Shown here: in pieces, positions 22,171 to 33,103 of the stretch
How positions within the stretch are numbered: position 1 is the stretch's first letter
How the letters are laid out: every line of letters starts with the position of its first letter
Assembly (NCBI GenBank): GCA_021292105.1
Contig: CM037869.1
Coordinates: 40,627,530 to 40,691,529, forward strand
Source: Anadara kagoshimensis
Lineage: Eukaryota; Mollusca; Bivalvia; Arcoida; Arcidae
Reading direction: 5' to 3'
Length of the DNA stretch: 64,000 nucleotides
Position numbers and translations under genes: made by a program
Notes under the pieces: model-generated
What the model saw: the letters and a program-made list of their open reading frames with translations, nothing else
What the model was told of the DNA's origin: nothing
The model's database searches: none

Positions 22171-22603
22171 TATTGTAGAAACCACTCAGTTTGTGACAGT
22201 GAAATATTCTTCATATCAATGGAAAATCAAATAAATTTGAATATAGATTGATATTTTTCACTTACTTGTACCTAGTCTTTACAGGAAATCTGTATGCGCA
22301 TCCGCGAATAACCTAGAATATATCTGCACGTTGACGCTATGGAAATTTAACATGGAAAAACCATGCAAATGGCGGATTCTGTTGCGCATATGACGTAAAA
22401 CGTCAACAAGGCCATCACTTCCGGTGTTAACTTCGCCATGTAAAATCCCCATAACGCCAACAGACATACTTAATGACAATTGCGGTTTCCTGTTACGACT
22501 GAGTGCAAGTAAGTGAAAAATATCAATCTTTATTCAAACTTATTTGAATTTCTATGGATATGAAGAGTATTTCACTGTCATAAATTGAGTGGTCCCTACA
22601 GTA
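22171..22603. mobile_element. 433-bp element with ~90-bp terminal inverted repeats
   Basis: The left arm (22171-22268) and right arm (about 22505-22603) are inverted copies: both contain 'gacagtgaaata', 'ttcatatc' and, towards the middle, 'gattgatatttttcacttac' (right arm on the minus strand). The interior (22269-22504) has no coding capacity. The superfamily is not recognised. Confidence 0.8.
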
Positions 22604-22837
22604 GGCCATTTCGCACTAAGCCGCAAATGATATTTCTTAATATTTGGCTTCTGTAATTCTCCACATCGTACTCCTTCGCCATTAAAAGAATGTATACAGT
22701 ACAGATCTGTCGAAAGTTAATCAATAATCTAACGAAAAAATGAAAAAACCAAAGCCTATCTCGGCATCACGTTACTTCGAAAGTATACACTATAAGTTAA
22801 CGAATTGGTGCCGACTTGGCAGCTCTTTTGGGTCCAA
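22604..22837. other. Spacer with a CAGTAC-family left end
   Basis: Around 22690-22735, 'acagtacagatctgtcgaaa' then 'gttaatcaataatctaacga' matches the left terminus of the CAGTAC family. The matching right end may lie beyond the SINE that follows. Confidence 0.5.
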
Positions 22838-23173
22838 CCACTGCGGTAGCTCAGTTGGTATAGTGCTTGCTCCGTAAGTGGGGGGTTGTGGGTTCGATCC
22901 CCGGCCGGGTCTGACCCAAGACTTGAAAGTGGGTAGTGACTGTTCTTTCGCCAAGCATTCGGCATTACGAAATGAAAGTCACGGTTCTTTCGGATAGGAA
23001 CTTAAAATAAACTAGGTATCGTGTCACGGTGGGCTTGGCACGATATATAATGCTATCAGCGCAACGAACAGGCAAAAATTTCTGCACCTTCGCCTATAGT
23101 TGACGACGTCTCGATATAAGTGAAATATTCTTGACTGGGACGTATAAAACCCTTACTCAACTCAACTCAACTA
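22838..23173 (+). mobile_element. SINE family A, copy 5, full length
   Basis: One of the best-preserved copies: 'ccactgcggtagctcagttg' (box A) and 'gtgggttcgatccccggcc' (box B), full body, and tail 'actcaactcaactcaact'. The exact 10-bp duplication 'ttttgggtcc' lies at 22826-22835 and 23174-23183. Confidence 0.95.
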
Positions 23174-23183
23174 TTTTGGGTCC

Positions 23184-23852
23184 CTTGTTGGTGGCTAACT
23201 ATGTTTGAGCACTATTCATATCCCTACAACACTGTAGTTTAAACTTTCGGCAGGTCTATAGCTTATTATATCAGCAGTCTGTAGATTTTTGGTCATCCAT
23301 ACCTCGGCCACTTGGAAACCTAGTTTCGATTTCTTTTCGTTAGCTCAGTGTTAAAATTTCGACAGGCATGTATAGTATAAAAGTACTTGGATTATTTAAC
23401 CCATTGGTTATCGACTAAATTTTCTTAAAAGTACATTGTATAAGTACAGTACCGAACTGTCAAAAGTTTAACACTACTGACCCAACTAACTGGTGCCGTA
23501 TCAGATCCTCATCCCGGCCATTCATTTACGATATCTTGGCAGCTTTTCGACACCTGTTTACGACATCTATATCTCGGTCGGATTTCGGCCCTTAGCTATC
23601 CATATCTCGGCCACTTGATAGCCGTGCTTCGACACAATTTCGTAAGGTCAGTGTTAAACTTTCGACAGATCTTTTGAAGCAATGTTTCATTACACAATAT
23701 TTTCATTTCATTGCCCTAATGACGTTTAAATCTACCAATTCCATGGATTAATGGATTACTGATATTTCTGGCACGTAATACAAGCATAAATATACATTGC
23801 TGTTGAAAGGCAGATTCAGGATTTTAGTAAATGGGAGGAGGAAGGAATCAAA
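23184..23852. repeat. Scattered CAGTAC-family ends and internal pieces
   Basis: Right-end pieces occur near 23230-23260, 23340-23375 ('cagtgttaaaatttcgacag') and 23650-23672 ('cagtgttaaactttcgacag'). A left-end piece lies near 23450-23475 ('cagtaccgaactgtcaaaag'). Between them are internal motifs of the family such as 'atctcggccacttg'. No gene. Confidence 0.65.

Positions 23853-23854
<2 letters not shown>

Positions 23855-23942
<88 letters not shown>
23855..23942. repeat. (CT)n then (TA)n microsatellite
   Basis: About 16 CT units (23855-23886) run directly into about 28 TA units (23886-23942). Confidence 0.97.
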
Positions 23943-23945
<3 letters not shown>

Positions 23946-24036
23946 TATAACCTGTGTATAAAGACCATTCAGGGGACTGGACAAAAGTGGACTTAATAGA
24001 CAGGTGGACTTTATATGGAGGTGGACTCTATAGCAG
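23943..24036 (+). mobile_element. CAGTCAAACCTG-type MITE fragment
   Basis: 'cagtataacctgtgtataaa' then 'agtggacttaatagacaggt' matches the 5' half of the MITE at 19202-19380. The 3' half is missing or too diverged. Confidence 0.6.
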
Positions 24037-24331
24037 ATTATATATATATTTTAAATTGTATATATACTTTAGAGGTAACTGAGAGTATGCTCCACCTTGA
24101 AAAAATGCACGAATTCTGGTCCCATCTGAGGTGGAAAACCGTCTGAATCATAAACAAAGGCACCAATATAAACTATCAGTATACGCGAAATCAAATAGAG
24201 TTTTGTCATTTACTTTTCTTTACCCCTTTCCGTTAGCACAGTGTTAAACTTTCGACAGGACTGTACTGTATATTGCCGAGAAATGGATAGCTTGTGTCCA
24301 AAAAAGCTACCAAGAGCGTTGATCATGAGTA
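24037..24331. other. Spacer with a CAGTAC-family right end
   Basis: At 24236-24275, 'cacagtgttaaactttcgac' then 'aggactgtactgtata' is a clear right terminus of the CAGTAC family. No gene. Confidence 0.55.
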
Positions 24332-24605
24332 GAGTTGAGTAATGGTGTTTAACCCAATCAAGAATATTTCAATTAAATCGAGACGTCACCAGCTATAGGC
24401 GAAAGTGCAGAAATATTGCCTGGCATTATAAAGCAGGGTTCTTTAGCGTGCCAAGCACACCGTGACACAGGACCTCGTTTATTTTAAGTTCCCATCCGAA
24501 ATAACCATTACTTTCACTTCGTAATGTCGAGTACTTGGCGAAAGACAATCACTACCTACTTTTAAGTCTTAGGTAAGACCCGACCGGGGATCGAATTCAC
24601 GGACC
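24332..24605 (-). mobile_element. SINE family A, copy 6, head-truncated
   Basis: Tail and body are recognisable ('gttgagtaatggtgttta', 'ggacctcgtttattttaag'). A short internal deletion removes the 'tgtgcgttgcgc' region, and the head breaks off after 'gaccggggatcgaattcac'. Confidence 0.85.
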
Positions 24606-24990
24606 GATACCGAGAGCTATACATTGTATAGTATCTGCCTAGAAACAGCTAGCGAGCTAGGGACCGGAATTAAATGTAGCTATCGATTCTGTACCAATTT
24701 CCTTAGCCTCGTATTTAACTTTCGACAGGTCTGTACTGTAGAAAACTATTTTGCTGGCATTAAATAATTGTCTTTTTCTATTATTTAAGTGTCGCTTTTT
24801 GTTATCATTTAATTGGTTTTTAGCGATTGCTTCCTCCGCTCGATTTATTTATTCGCTTTTTGCACGCCCGATATGGAAGATGTGTTAAGCTATATTGTTG
24901 GAATCGATAATACGCGTTATTGTTTTTAACAGTTCATGACCATTTCAATTTTGTCTATTTGCAAACCAATTCACATGGGTTTGTTGGAAG
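24606..24990. other. Spacer with a CAGTAC-family right end
   Basis: 'tatttaactttcgacaggtc' then 'tgtactgta' at 24709-24739 is another right terminus; 24606-24708 carries family internal motifs. The rest is AT-rich with no gene. Confidence 0.55.
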
Positions 24991-26110
24991 AATAAACTCG
25001 TATCACAATTAATTAACACTCATTTTTTTTTAAACAATTATAACATTTCTATCTGAACTCCGACCGCTGTCAATTAACACTCATTTTTTTTAACATTTAT
25101 AACATTTTTATCTTATAAAATCCTATCGTTGTTAATTAACGCTAATTTAAATCGATGAATGTTAATTAAGACTCATTTTTTACAACTATAACATTTCTAT
25201 CTGAACTTCGATCGTTATTAATTAACACTCATTTTTAAAATTGATAATATTTCTATCTAAACTCCGATCGCAGTTTATAATTAACACCCATTTTTAAACA
25301 CTTATAACATTTCTATCTGAACTCTGATCGCTGTTAATTAAAACCCATTTTTTAAACACTTGTAGCATTTCTATCTGAACTCTGATCGCTGTTAATTAAC
25401 ACTCATTTCTTTAAGAATTATAATATTTCTACCTAAACTTCGATCGCTGTTAATTAACATTTATTTATTTAACAATTATAACATTTCTATCTGAACTCAG
25501 ATCGTTGTCAATTAACACTCATTTTCAACATTTATAACATTTTTATCTAAATTCCGATCGTTGTTAATTAACGCTAATTTTAATCGATGGTTGTTAATTA
25601 CCACTCATGTTTTACAACTATAACATTTCTATCTGAACTTCGATCGTTGTTATTTAACACTCTTTTTTTAAAATTATAACATTCCTATCTGAACTCTTAT
25701 CGTTGTTAATTAACACTTATTTTTTAACAATTATAACATTTCTATCTGAAGTCCGATCTTTATTGATTTACACCCTATTTTTTTTAACAATTATAACTTT
25801 TCTATCTGAACTCTGATCGTTGTTAATTAACACTAAATTTTTGACAGTTACAACATTTCTATCTGAAATCCGATCGTTGTTAATTAACACTCTTTTTTTA
25901 AATTATAACATTTCTATCTGAACTTCGATCCTCATCTTTTTTGAATTATAACATTTCTATCTGAACTTCGATCGTTGTTAATTAACACTTTTTTTAAAAA
26001 TTATAACATTCCTATCAGAACTCAGATCGTTGTTAATTAAAACTCATTTTTTTAAATTATAACACTTCTATCTGAACCCGATCGATGTTAGTTGAAACTT
26101 ATTTTCACAT
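24991..26110. repeat. ~59-bp AT-rich tandem array, about 19 copies
   Basis: Each unit holds 'gttaattaacactcat', 'ttataacatttctatctgaa' and 'ctccgatcg'. Spacings of the ttaattaa core are 57-62 bp. Units are about 80-90 percent alike by eye, with variable T-run length. TTAATTAA and CGATCG are palindromes that recur once per unit. Confidence 0.93.
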
Positions 26111-26265
26111 TTTGGTCGAGATATAGAAAGTGATGCCTGAAAAACTGCCAGGAGATAGACATCAGCCGTCGAGATACAACACTAGCCTTTTCAAAGTTTA
26201 ACACGAGGCTCGTGGGCAACTTTTCTGAAAGAGATAGGGTTCGACCTTAGGCCGGGAAAAGCCAA
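26111..26265. other. CAGTAC-family internal and left-end sequence
   Basis: Contains 'ggagatagacatcagccg' and 'tcaaagtttaacacgaggct', which fit internal and left-end parts of the CAGTAC family. The 59-bp array may have expanded inside such an element. Confidence 0.4.
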
Positions 26266-26269
26266 GAGG

Positions 26270-26626
26270 TCGCGGTGGCCTTATAGTTCAAATCAAGGTT
26301 CTCTCACCGCTGTGAGTTCGAGTCCCGCTCAGACCACATTTGGGAAAGTGAATTTTCCTTGCCTCTGGCCTTTACTGGTTTACCTGGTATCAGCTCAATG
26401 TACTGTGGGAGTGGTACGCTTGTCTGCGGCGTACTGACTCTGTGAGCTAGCACGTTAAAGTCGCCCTGAGCTGAGTGCGCGCTAGTACAAGGCAGACCTT
26501 ACAACACACTCGCGCTTCACATGTGTACACGAAATTGTTCATAGAGATCAATAAAATAGTTCTCGTCGCGAATAGCTAAAAATTGCTGATGCGACATAAA
26601 GCAACATTTAACCAACCAACCAACTA
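26270..26626 (+). mobile_element. tRNA-derived SINE, family B, copy 1
   Basis: Head 'gtcgcggtggccttatagtt' (box A) and 'tgtgagttcgagtcccgctc' (box B). The body contains 'gaattttccttgcctctggc' and 'gtctgcggcgtactgactct', and the tail is 'aaccaaccaaccaac'. Box A is damaged compared with copy 3. Confidence 0.9.
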
Positions 26627-26757
26627 GCAATTTAACTAGAAATTAAAAACAATCACGACAACAACTACATGTACTAGACGTACATGTAGCAGGTTGCTTA
26701 CGTAGTACGTATCTCGCATTGTATTGACCCAACATGGAAATTTCAAAGCCTTTTACA

Positions 26758-27136
26758 TGGTTGGTTGGTTGGTTGAATGTTGCTTAACGTCGCATCAGCA
26801 ATTATTTAGGTATTAGCGATGAGAACTATTTTATTAATCTCTATGGATTAATCTATAAACAATTTTGTGTATGCATGTGAAGTGCGAGCGTGTTGTATGG
26901 TCTGGCTTGTACTAGCGCGCACTCAGGGCGACTTTAAGGTGCTAGCTCACAGTCAGTACGCCGCAGATAAGCGTACCACTCCACCAGTCCATTATACTGA
27001 TAAGGTGAACCAGTAAAGGCCAACGGCAAGGACAATTCACTTTCCCACATGTGGTCTGTAATGACTCGAACTCACAGCGTTGAGAGACCCTGGATTTGTA
27101 GACTGACGTCTTATCCATTAGGCCATCTCGGCCTCT
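26758..27136 (-). mobile_element. SINE family B, copy 2
   Basis: The tail 'ggttggttggttggttgaat' at the left and the head at the right ('taatggataagac'-type box A, read on the minus strand at about 27107-27136) show minus orientation. It faces copy 1 across a 130-bp gap, giving a large inverted pair. Confidence 0.9.
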
Positions 27137-27832
27137 CAAAGCCTTTTACAGCAACTGCATCAAAGTTATCACTTTATTTTAAACACATTTAATCAGAAAA
27201 TTGGAAAACCTACTCAAGACCAACGGGAGCAAAAAAAAGCCATCCAATCACTTAGTAAAAACAAATAAAGAAGATTGAAGACGTCATTTAGTAAAAAATA
27301 GAAAGTAAGAAAGAAAAACAATCTTCGTCACTTTTCAAAATAATTACAAAATAGTCCTAGCATTTTCTAGTGTCACTATGACAACCATATCGCCATTAGT
27401 GCTGACATTTCGCTCCCGTGCTTAATATCAGATTGGTACCCGAAGGTCATAGCAAAGAAAGATGCAAACATATCGGTCCATGTCTAAACCACTATCCCAA
27501 ATCAAAGCTATTATTATTATTATTATTTTTATTATAATTATTATGATTATTATTATTATTATAAACATATTTCTTACGTCATGTGCCTAGTCAACATTGC
27601 GATAATATAAAAGCGGTGGTTTGTAAATTATTGAAAAAATTTGATGCACCCAAAAGCACGCATCCACTATCTAATGTTAGCGACTTGTTAATGGCGTCAT
27701 GCAATAGTTTATACGTCAAAATTAATTTATTAATTTATTTTAAAGTTAAAAAGAAAAGTTTAATATAAAGAAATTAAAAAGATCAAAATTTCAGATTGAA
27801 ATACAGCAAGGAGATGCTTAAAATAAAAAATA
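27137..27832. other. AT-rich spacer
   Basis: No gene. A (tta)n microsatellite lies at 27508-27565. The 61-codon open frame at 27583-27768 has no recognisable feature. Confidence 0.55.
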
Positions 27833-27833
27833 C

Positions 27834-27877
<44 letters not shown>

Positions 27878-28150
27878 GTTTTACGCCCCAATCAATAATA
27901 ATTCCCTTACCAGCTAAAGTGGCAGAAATTTTGGTATTTGCAGTTCATTCAGGGCAAAGATCATGCAGGTTGGGTTCTTTAACGTTTCATGCCAGCGGTG
28001 ACATGGGGAATCGGTTTAAGGTGTTTTCAAAGGACCACTTGACTTTCATTTTTAAATGAAGAGAGATCGTCCAAAAAGGACTTTTACTGCCAATTTAAAT
28101 CTTTATCAGATCCCGGGCTTTTTTCGAACCCACGACCTCCCACTCCTACA
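27833..28150 (-). mobile_element. SINE-like element, family D
   Basis: The left end is a (gatt)n tract (27835-27876) followed by 'gatgttttacgccccaatca'. The right end on the minus strand begins 'gggaggtcgtgggttcga', a box B-like head. The body shares 'gacatggggaatcggttta' and a general plan with family A but is clearly distinct. Confidence 0.75.
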
Positions 28151-28416
28151 TGCCGATATAAAATTATTTGATAATACAATAACATGTACTTGTGTATATG
28201 AGATTAATATATATGTAAACGTCTGCTGACATTAAAACAAGAGATTTCATCTTTTCTATCTTGTATTAAAATGATTGCTTCTTTTCATTATTACTGGTTT
28301 TTTAAATAATATTTAATCAATATTGAATGCCTGCCTTAAGATATGTCACAAGAAACTTATAACAACAAATTACTTTCTCATAAAGTTGTAAGGACGTTTG
28401 TGTTTCTGGATTCAGA
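28151..28416. other. AT-rich spacer
   Basis: No feature recognised. Confidence 0.5.
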
Positions 28417-28790
28417 CTTTGTACAACCGCGTAATGTTCTCACGATCTTGCAGATATTGAGCTAACGTTTATTACAATATGTCACTGATCAGTTTACGTT
28501 GAAATGCGCTCCACTTATTTAAGTAAAATTACGTCTTCTTTGTACAACCTCGCAGTGTTCTCACGATCTTGCAGATATTAAGCTAATGTTTATTACAATA
28601 TGCCACAGATCAAGTTTACGTTGCAATGCGCTCCACTAATTTAAGTAAAAATTACGGTTCCTTTGTACAACCTCGCAATGTTCTCACGATCTTGCAGATA
28701 TTGAGCTAATGTTTATTACAATATGTCACAGAGATCAAGTTTACGTTGCAATGCGCTCAACTAATTTAAGTAAAAATTACGGCTCCTTCG
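28417..28790. repeat. Three tandem copies of a ~121-bp unit
   Basis: Units begin near 28417, 28537 and 28660 with 'ctttgtacaacctcgcaatg'-type sequence, continue with 'ttctcacgatcttgcagata' and 'gtttattacaatatgtcac', and end in 'aatttaagtaaaaattacg'. Confidence 0.92.
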
Positions 28791-29321
28791 GATGGACGGA
28801 GGGAGAAACACTGAGTAACTACTAAGGGCCAAGAATGAGCTTGTCACCAGCTAGACCAAAGTGTCCGATAAAGATGGTCGGCTTTAGCGCCAGAGGAGAA
28901 AGACACGCTGGCTAAGCGGAGGTACCTACGCTGGCCACGATATGTCCTCGGTGAAAGGCAGGCTGCTATATAACGGAGAAGTATCACGTCGACCCTTATT
29001 TCTACTCCTATTTCTGCTGCACCATTACTTCGTTAACAAATGATTTTATTATACCTTTTGTAAATTTATCGAAATTTGATTGGTTAATAAGCGTTTGGGT
29101 AAATTTAATGTCACCCTCGGATTTCAGAATATCCTACGTCAAAGAGTGACATTAGGTGAGCGTTTGACATAACGAAAAATGTAAAGTAATGTTAGATATG
29201 ATTATGTTACAAGCGTCTCCAAGTTGCTTACAGGTGACAGCTGACTGTCATGATTTTCAATCCAATATACTTTGGTTGCACAGTAACACCAACATTCGGT
29301 ATAGTAAAATAAATATTACAC
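28791..29321. other. Spacer, no gene
   Basis: 28800-28960 is less AT-rich ('ggatggacggagggagaaac' onwards) and may be a repeat fragment I do not recognise. At 29107-29152 'atgtcaccctcgg' resembles part of the inverted repeat that follows. Confidence 0.45.
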
Positions 29322-29450
29322 TTTTGATAGAATGACAGTCCATATTGTCACCCCTCCAAATTCATTGTCAACCTCGGCTTCACCTCGGTTGACGATCAAA
29401 TTTTTCAGGGTGACAATATGGACTGTCACCCTATCAGAAATGCAATATTT
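29322..29450. repeat. ~129-bp imperfect palindrome
   Basis: Arms 'gacagtccatattgtcaccc' (left) and 'gggtgacaatatggactgtc' (right) are exact complements of each other. Matching continues inward to 'gtcaacctcgg'/'cctcggttgac' around a very short loop and outward to atatttatga-type ends. It is probably a MITE or a fold-back core. Confidence 0.85.
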
Positions 29451-29816
29451 ATGAAATGTCATTTTGTCTGATAAATATACATATACTTATCAATCTTGTA
29501 TTTTTTCTCTTCCATGTGCTGTGTCGTTAACAGAGGACAAAAGGTCAGCCAAATCAAGATGAGAACGAAACGTCAGGAAAACTAAAATTTCCGGGCCGAA
29601 TTTGTGAGTCTTCGAAAAATAACACTTTTCTGTATTTTTTTTTTCTAAACGCCTGTAGATATTGAACTGATGTTCCGTATGTGAGCCAATAATAATAATT
29701 ACAGATAAAGTTTACTTTTTGTTCCGTTCAGTAAACTTGAATGCATTTAGCCGATCTTCTAAATGACACCTTTATACCCAGAAAAATTATTAAAAATTAT
29801 TAAGATTTCAATTTGA
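29451..29816. other. AT-rich spacer
   Basis: No gene or element recognised. Confidence 0.5.
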
Positions 29817-30178
29817 TTTATACGAAGGCCGCGAAGGGACATTGAAATTAATATATGTTTGCGTTTGCACGCTAAGATATTTCGTTCCCACGCAAAAGTA
29901 TTGCGTTCGCACGCAATGGTTTTTCGTTCCCACGCAATGATAACGAAACACCAGAACGTTGGAACGAAATGTCATTGCGTGTGAACGAAACATTAGTACG
30001 TTGGAACGAAATGTCATTGCGTGTGAACGAAATATCATTGCTTGCAAACGCAATACTATTGCGTGGGAACGCAATATCATTGTTTGCAAACGCAATACTA
30101 TTGCGTGGGAACGAAATATTATTGTGTGTGAACACAAACATATATTTATTCCAATGTCCCATCGCAGTCTCCGTAGAT
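29817..30178. mobile_element. Fold-back element with internal ~24-bp repeats
   Basis: The outer arms are inverted: the left has 'gaagggacattgaaattaat' then 'atatgtttgcg', and the right arm (minus strand) has 'gatgggacattggaataaat' then 'atatgtttgtg'. The interior is a run of short repeats alternating 'cattgcgtgtgaacgaaa' and 'actattgcgtgggaacg', themselves partly in opposite orientations. Open frames through it on both strands come from the repeat. Confidence 0.8.
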
Positions 30179-30442
30179 TTAAGTCGTAAAATCTTTAGTG
30201 AAAAGATGAGTCTGGAAATTATTGCTAAACCTGTGTTAATATTCAGGAACTGATGCTAAGCTGTTTATCCTCTTCTTAGTAAAATGGCAAATGTGTTTCA
30301 GGTCGAAGATATTTTTGATATCGAAATGCGCTGTTACCAAGCTTTTGATCTTGAAAATCTCCATGGACAAAATTTCAGAATCTGTTTTAGTTTGACATGT
30401 GGAGGGAAGTGACATGATTTATATATAGACCCATATGATAAT
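30179..30442. other. Spacer
   Basis: No feature recognised. Confidence 0.45.
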
Positions 30443-30890
30443 ACAGTACATGTACAGACGTGCCGAAACGAATTAGTGTCGGTCGAGTCGACAGCTCATC
30501 GCGGTAGCTCAGTTGCTAGAGTGCTGGCTCCGTAAATTGGAGGTTATGGGTTCGACCCCCGGCCGGGTCTGACCCAAGACTCCAAAGTGGATAATAACCG
30601 TTCTTTCGCCAATCACTCGGCATTTCGAAATGAAAGTCACGGTTCTTTCGGATGGAAACTTGAAAATAAACGAGGTCCCGTGACATGGTAGGCTTAGCAC
30701 GCTAAAGAACCCTGTTGTATAATGTCATCAGCGGAACACAAAAGCAAAATTTCTGCACTTTCGCCTATAGCCGGCGACATCTCGATATAAGTGAAATATT
30801 CTTGACTGGGACGTTACACACCATTACTCAACTCAACTCATTAGCGCAATGTCAAACTTTAGACAGGTCTTTTTTGTACCATCGATATTG
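30443..30890. mobile_element. CAGTAC-family MITE carrying a SINE
   Basis: Left part 'cagtacatgtacagacgtgc' then 'cgaaacgaattagtgtcg' (30443-30495). Right part 'tagcgcaatgtcaaacttta' then 'gacaggtcttttttgtac' (30840-30882). The SINE between them explains the size. The left end shows a small internal duplication compared with the usual cagtacagacctg. Confidence 0.7.
30496..30838 (+). mobile_element. SINE family A, copy 7
   Basis: Head 'cgcggtagctcagttgctag' and 'atgggttcgacccccggcc', complete body, tail 'actcaactcaactca'. The flanks share only 'ctcat', so the target duplication is short or worn. Confidence 0.93.
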
Positions 30891-31566
30891 TGGTACCGTT
30901 TACTCTCTTCCTAAAAAATGTTTTGTTTAGATACCAAATGCGTTGTTACAAAGTTTATGTTCAAGGTATATACATGTGTATTGTATTTATGGATCTTGTA
31001 TGGTTTGATATGTCTTGGGAAATGATATGATTGATATACCCATGTGGTGATACCTCTCAAATTCTTTTTACAAAACATATGAGATTTCATGTTTAAGTCA
31101 CAGTAATATGCAAGCGTACAATATGCCGGTAGAAAAAAAAGATTTTTTGATTCAGGATAAACACGGGAAAGGGATGTTTCGATTTCATGAAGATTTTTTA
31201 ACAAAATTAAATACATTTTACTTAAAAATGCTTTTGTGAATAAACCCGTATGATGCTTTTGTGAATAAACCCGTATCATTTAATATATTATTGTTGTTTA
31301 AAATGATCAAGTTTTAACAATTTAAACCATTTAACTTAATTTTCAAAATTTCACGTTTAAATTCCATTAAAAGAACAAACCAAAAGCTGAAGCTTCAATA
31401 TCACACAAGATATGTTCTTCTAACATTTGTTTCAAAGAAGAAAAAGAATTTTTGCACCCTTAGTTCACCATGAGCTAGTTTTGGAAATCATGGCAACACC
31501 GAGAACAAAAATGAATTGAACAAAACTATGTATATTTCTTGCAAAAACAAATTCTATTGAATTATA
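30891..31566. other. AT-rich spacer with a 29-bp tandem duplication
   Basis: 'atgcttttgtgaataaaccc' with its 'gtatgatgc' continuation is present twice in tandem at about 31219-31277. No gene seen. Confidence 0.6.
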
Positions 31567-31660
31567 CAGTGCCACCTGCCTTAAAGGCCACCTCTCTATA
31601 AGGGCCACCTGCTTATAAAGGTCAGTAAAATTGTATCAGGCTTGGATAAATTGGTTTTTA
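31567..31660 (-). mobile_element. CAGTCAAACCTG-type MITE fragment
   Basis: 'cagtgccacctgccttaaag' then 'gccacctctctataaggg' is the 3' half of the MITE at 19202-19380 read on the minus strand; the other half is missing. Confidence 0.7.
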
Positions 31661-32205
31661 ATACTGATTTACTCAACTCAACTTGATATCTTTTCAGTCC
31701 ATCTATAAACACTCTTTGGACAATAGCTATTCAGCCACTCGGTAGCCGAGTTTTCCCTTTTCGTTTGGCCGCGGTGGCCTAATGGATAAGACGTCAGTCT
31801 TCAACTCCGGGGTCTCTCACCACTGTGAGTTCGAGTCCCTCTCGGACCAAATGTGGGAAAGTGAATTTTCCTTGCCGTTGGTCTTTACTGCTTCACCTGG
31901 TATCAGTATAATGGACTGGGAGAGCGGTACGCTTGTCTGCGGCGTACTGACTCTGTGAGCTAGCACCTTAAAGTCGCCCTGAGTGCGTGCTAGTACAAGA
32001 CAGACCATACAACACACTCGCACTTTACATGCATACACAAAATTGTTCATAGATAAATCCACACAAATTAATAAAATAGTTCTCGGCATGAATAGCTGAA
32101 AAATTGCTGATGCGACGTTAAGCAACATTCAACCAACCAACCAACCAACCATCCAACCTTTTCGTTAGGTCAGTGTTAGACTTTCGACAGATCTGTAGAT
32201 AACAT
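31661..32205. mobile_element. CAGTAC-family element split by SINE B
   Basis: 31725-31765 ('cagccactcggtagccgag') and 32158-32200 ('cagtgttagactttcgacag' then 'atctgtaga') are consecutive parts of the right half of the CAGTAC family, separated by the SINE. The left terminus was not found with confidence. Confidence 0.6.
31766..32157 (+). mobile_element. SINE family B, copy 3, full length
   Basis: Best copy of family B: 'gcggtggcctaatggataag' (box A) and 'tgtgagttcgagtccctctc' (box B), full body, tail of (CCAA)n type. The duplication 'ccttttcgtt' at 31756-31765 and 32158-32167 is exact. Confidence 0.95.
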
Positions 32206-32324
32206 TGTGCAGATAAGTTAACGTACGGATGTTTATCTCAACATTCTAAGAATTTCCTTAAATAAAACATGTTATGATGACCATTATCTTCTTGTAGGAA
32301 TCAATGTCGCCCACACAATAAGTA

Positions 32325-32539
32325 CAGTACGGGTCTTTGTAAAGTTTAACATTGAGCTAACGAAAAGAAGCCCAAGCTTGACAGCCAAGTTATTGATAGC
32401 TAGTGTCAGAAAAGCCGTCTAGAGATAGATAACAGCAGCCGAAAATCTGTCAAGATGTAGCTACCGAAGGAATGAGATGAGCTGCCGATTCCACACGAAT
32501 TTGTTAGCTTAGTGTTAAACTTGAGACAGGTCTGTTCTG
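32325..32539. mobile_element. CAGTAC-family MITE, complete
   Basis: Left end 'cagtacgggtctttgtaaag' then 'tttaacattgagctaacg'; right end 'gttagcttagtgttaaactt' then 'gagacaggtctgttctg'; TA outside both. 215 bp, terminal inverted repeats of about 45 bp, no coding capacity. Internal motifs such as 'gatagataacagcagccg' recur in other copies. Confidence 0.85.
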
Positions 32540-33103
32540 TATCTGCCTAATAATAAACAACACCTGTCTCAATTTCCTGTCGTTCAACAAATAATGGTGT
32601 GGTCGATTTTGTAATGTGACGTCATATTGTAAAGTTTTGAATATTTCATAAGTTTGGATGTTTCTTGGGGACAAAGTCCCGTAGCCAAGAAGTACATCTA
32701 TTTTTAAGAAACAAATAATTTATTAAGCTGGACGCATCATCGCATGCTCTTGCAATTTTTCACATTTCCTTCTAAAGACTGAAATTGAACTGTGCCGAAG
32801 TTTTTGAAAAAACTCTGGTTCATTTAAGTCGTTATATGCATATATTTACAATATGGCTGCATTTCATGCAAAAGCAATTGTATTGCAATTCCCTTGAAAG
32901 ACAATTGGGACCATGACCCTTGATGTGTATCAATTTTTACGCAATATGATGTCATGTCCCACACACGGGGGTCACATTGTCGTGTGAGATACGCCGATCT
33001 CGCATTGCTGAAAACCCTATCTCACACAAGCAGCTATTGAAGAAATAGCGCCAAGTTACAAAATATATATTGTTATTAAAAGAAAGAATTGTATATATCT
33101 GCT
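32540..33103. other. AT-rich spacer
   Basis: No gene or complete element recognised. Confidence 0.5.

Noticed and set aside
22838-22910. tRNA genes at the SINE heads (also 7260, 21732, 30496, 31766)
   Set aside because: Box A and B are present but the cloverleaf is not complete, and each lies at the head of a SINE with body, tail and target duplication.
23748-23984. Frame with IYIYIY and ERERER
   Set aside because: Translation of the CT/TA microsatellite.
29808-30253. Overlapping frames with RNDISF or ACERNI repeats
   Set aside because: By-products of the short repeats inside the fold-back element.
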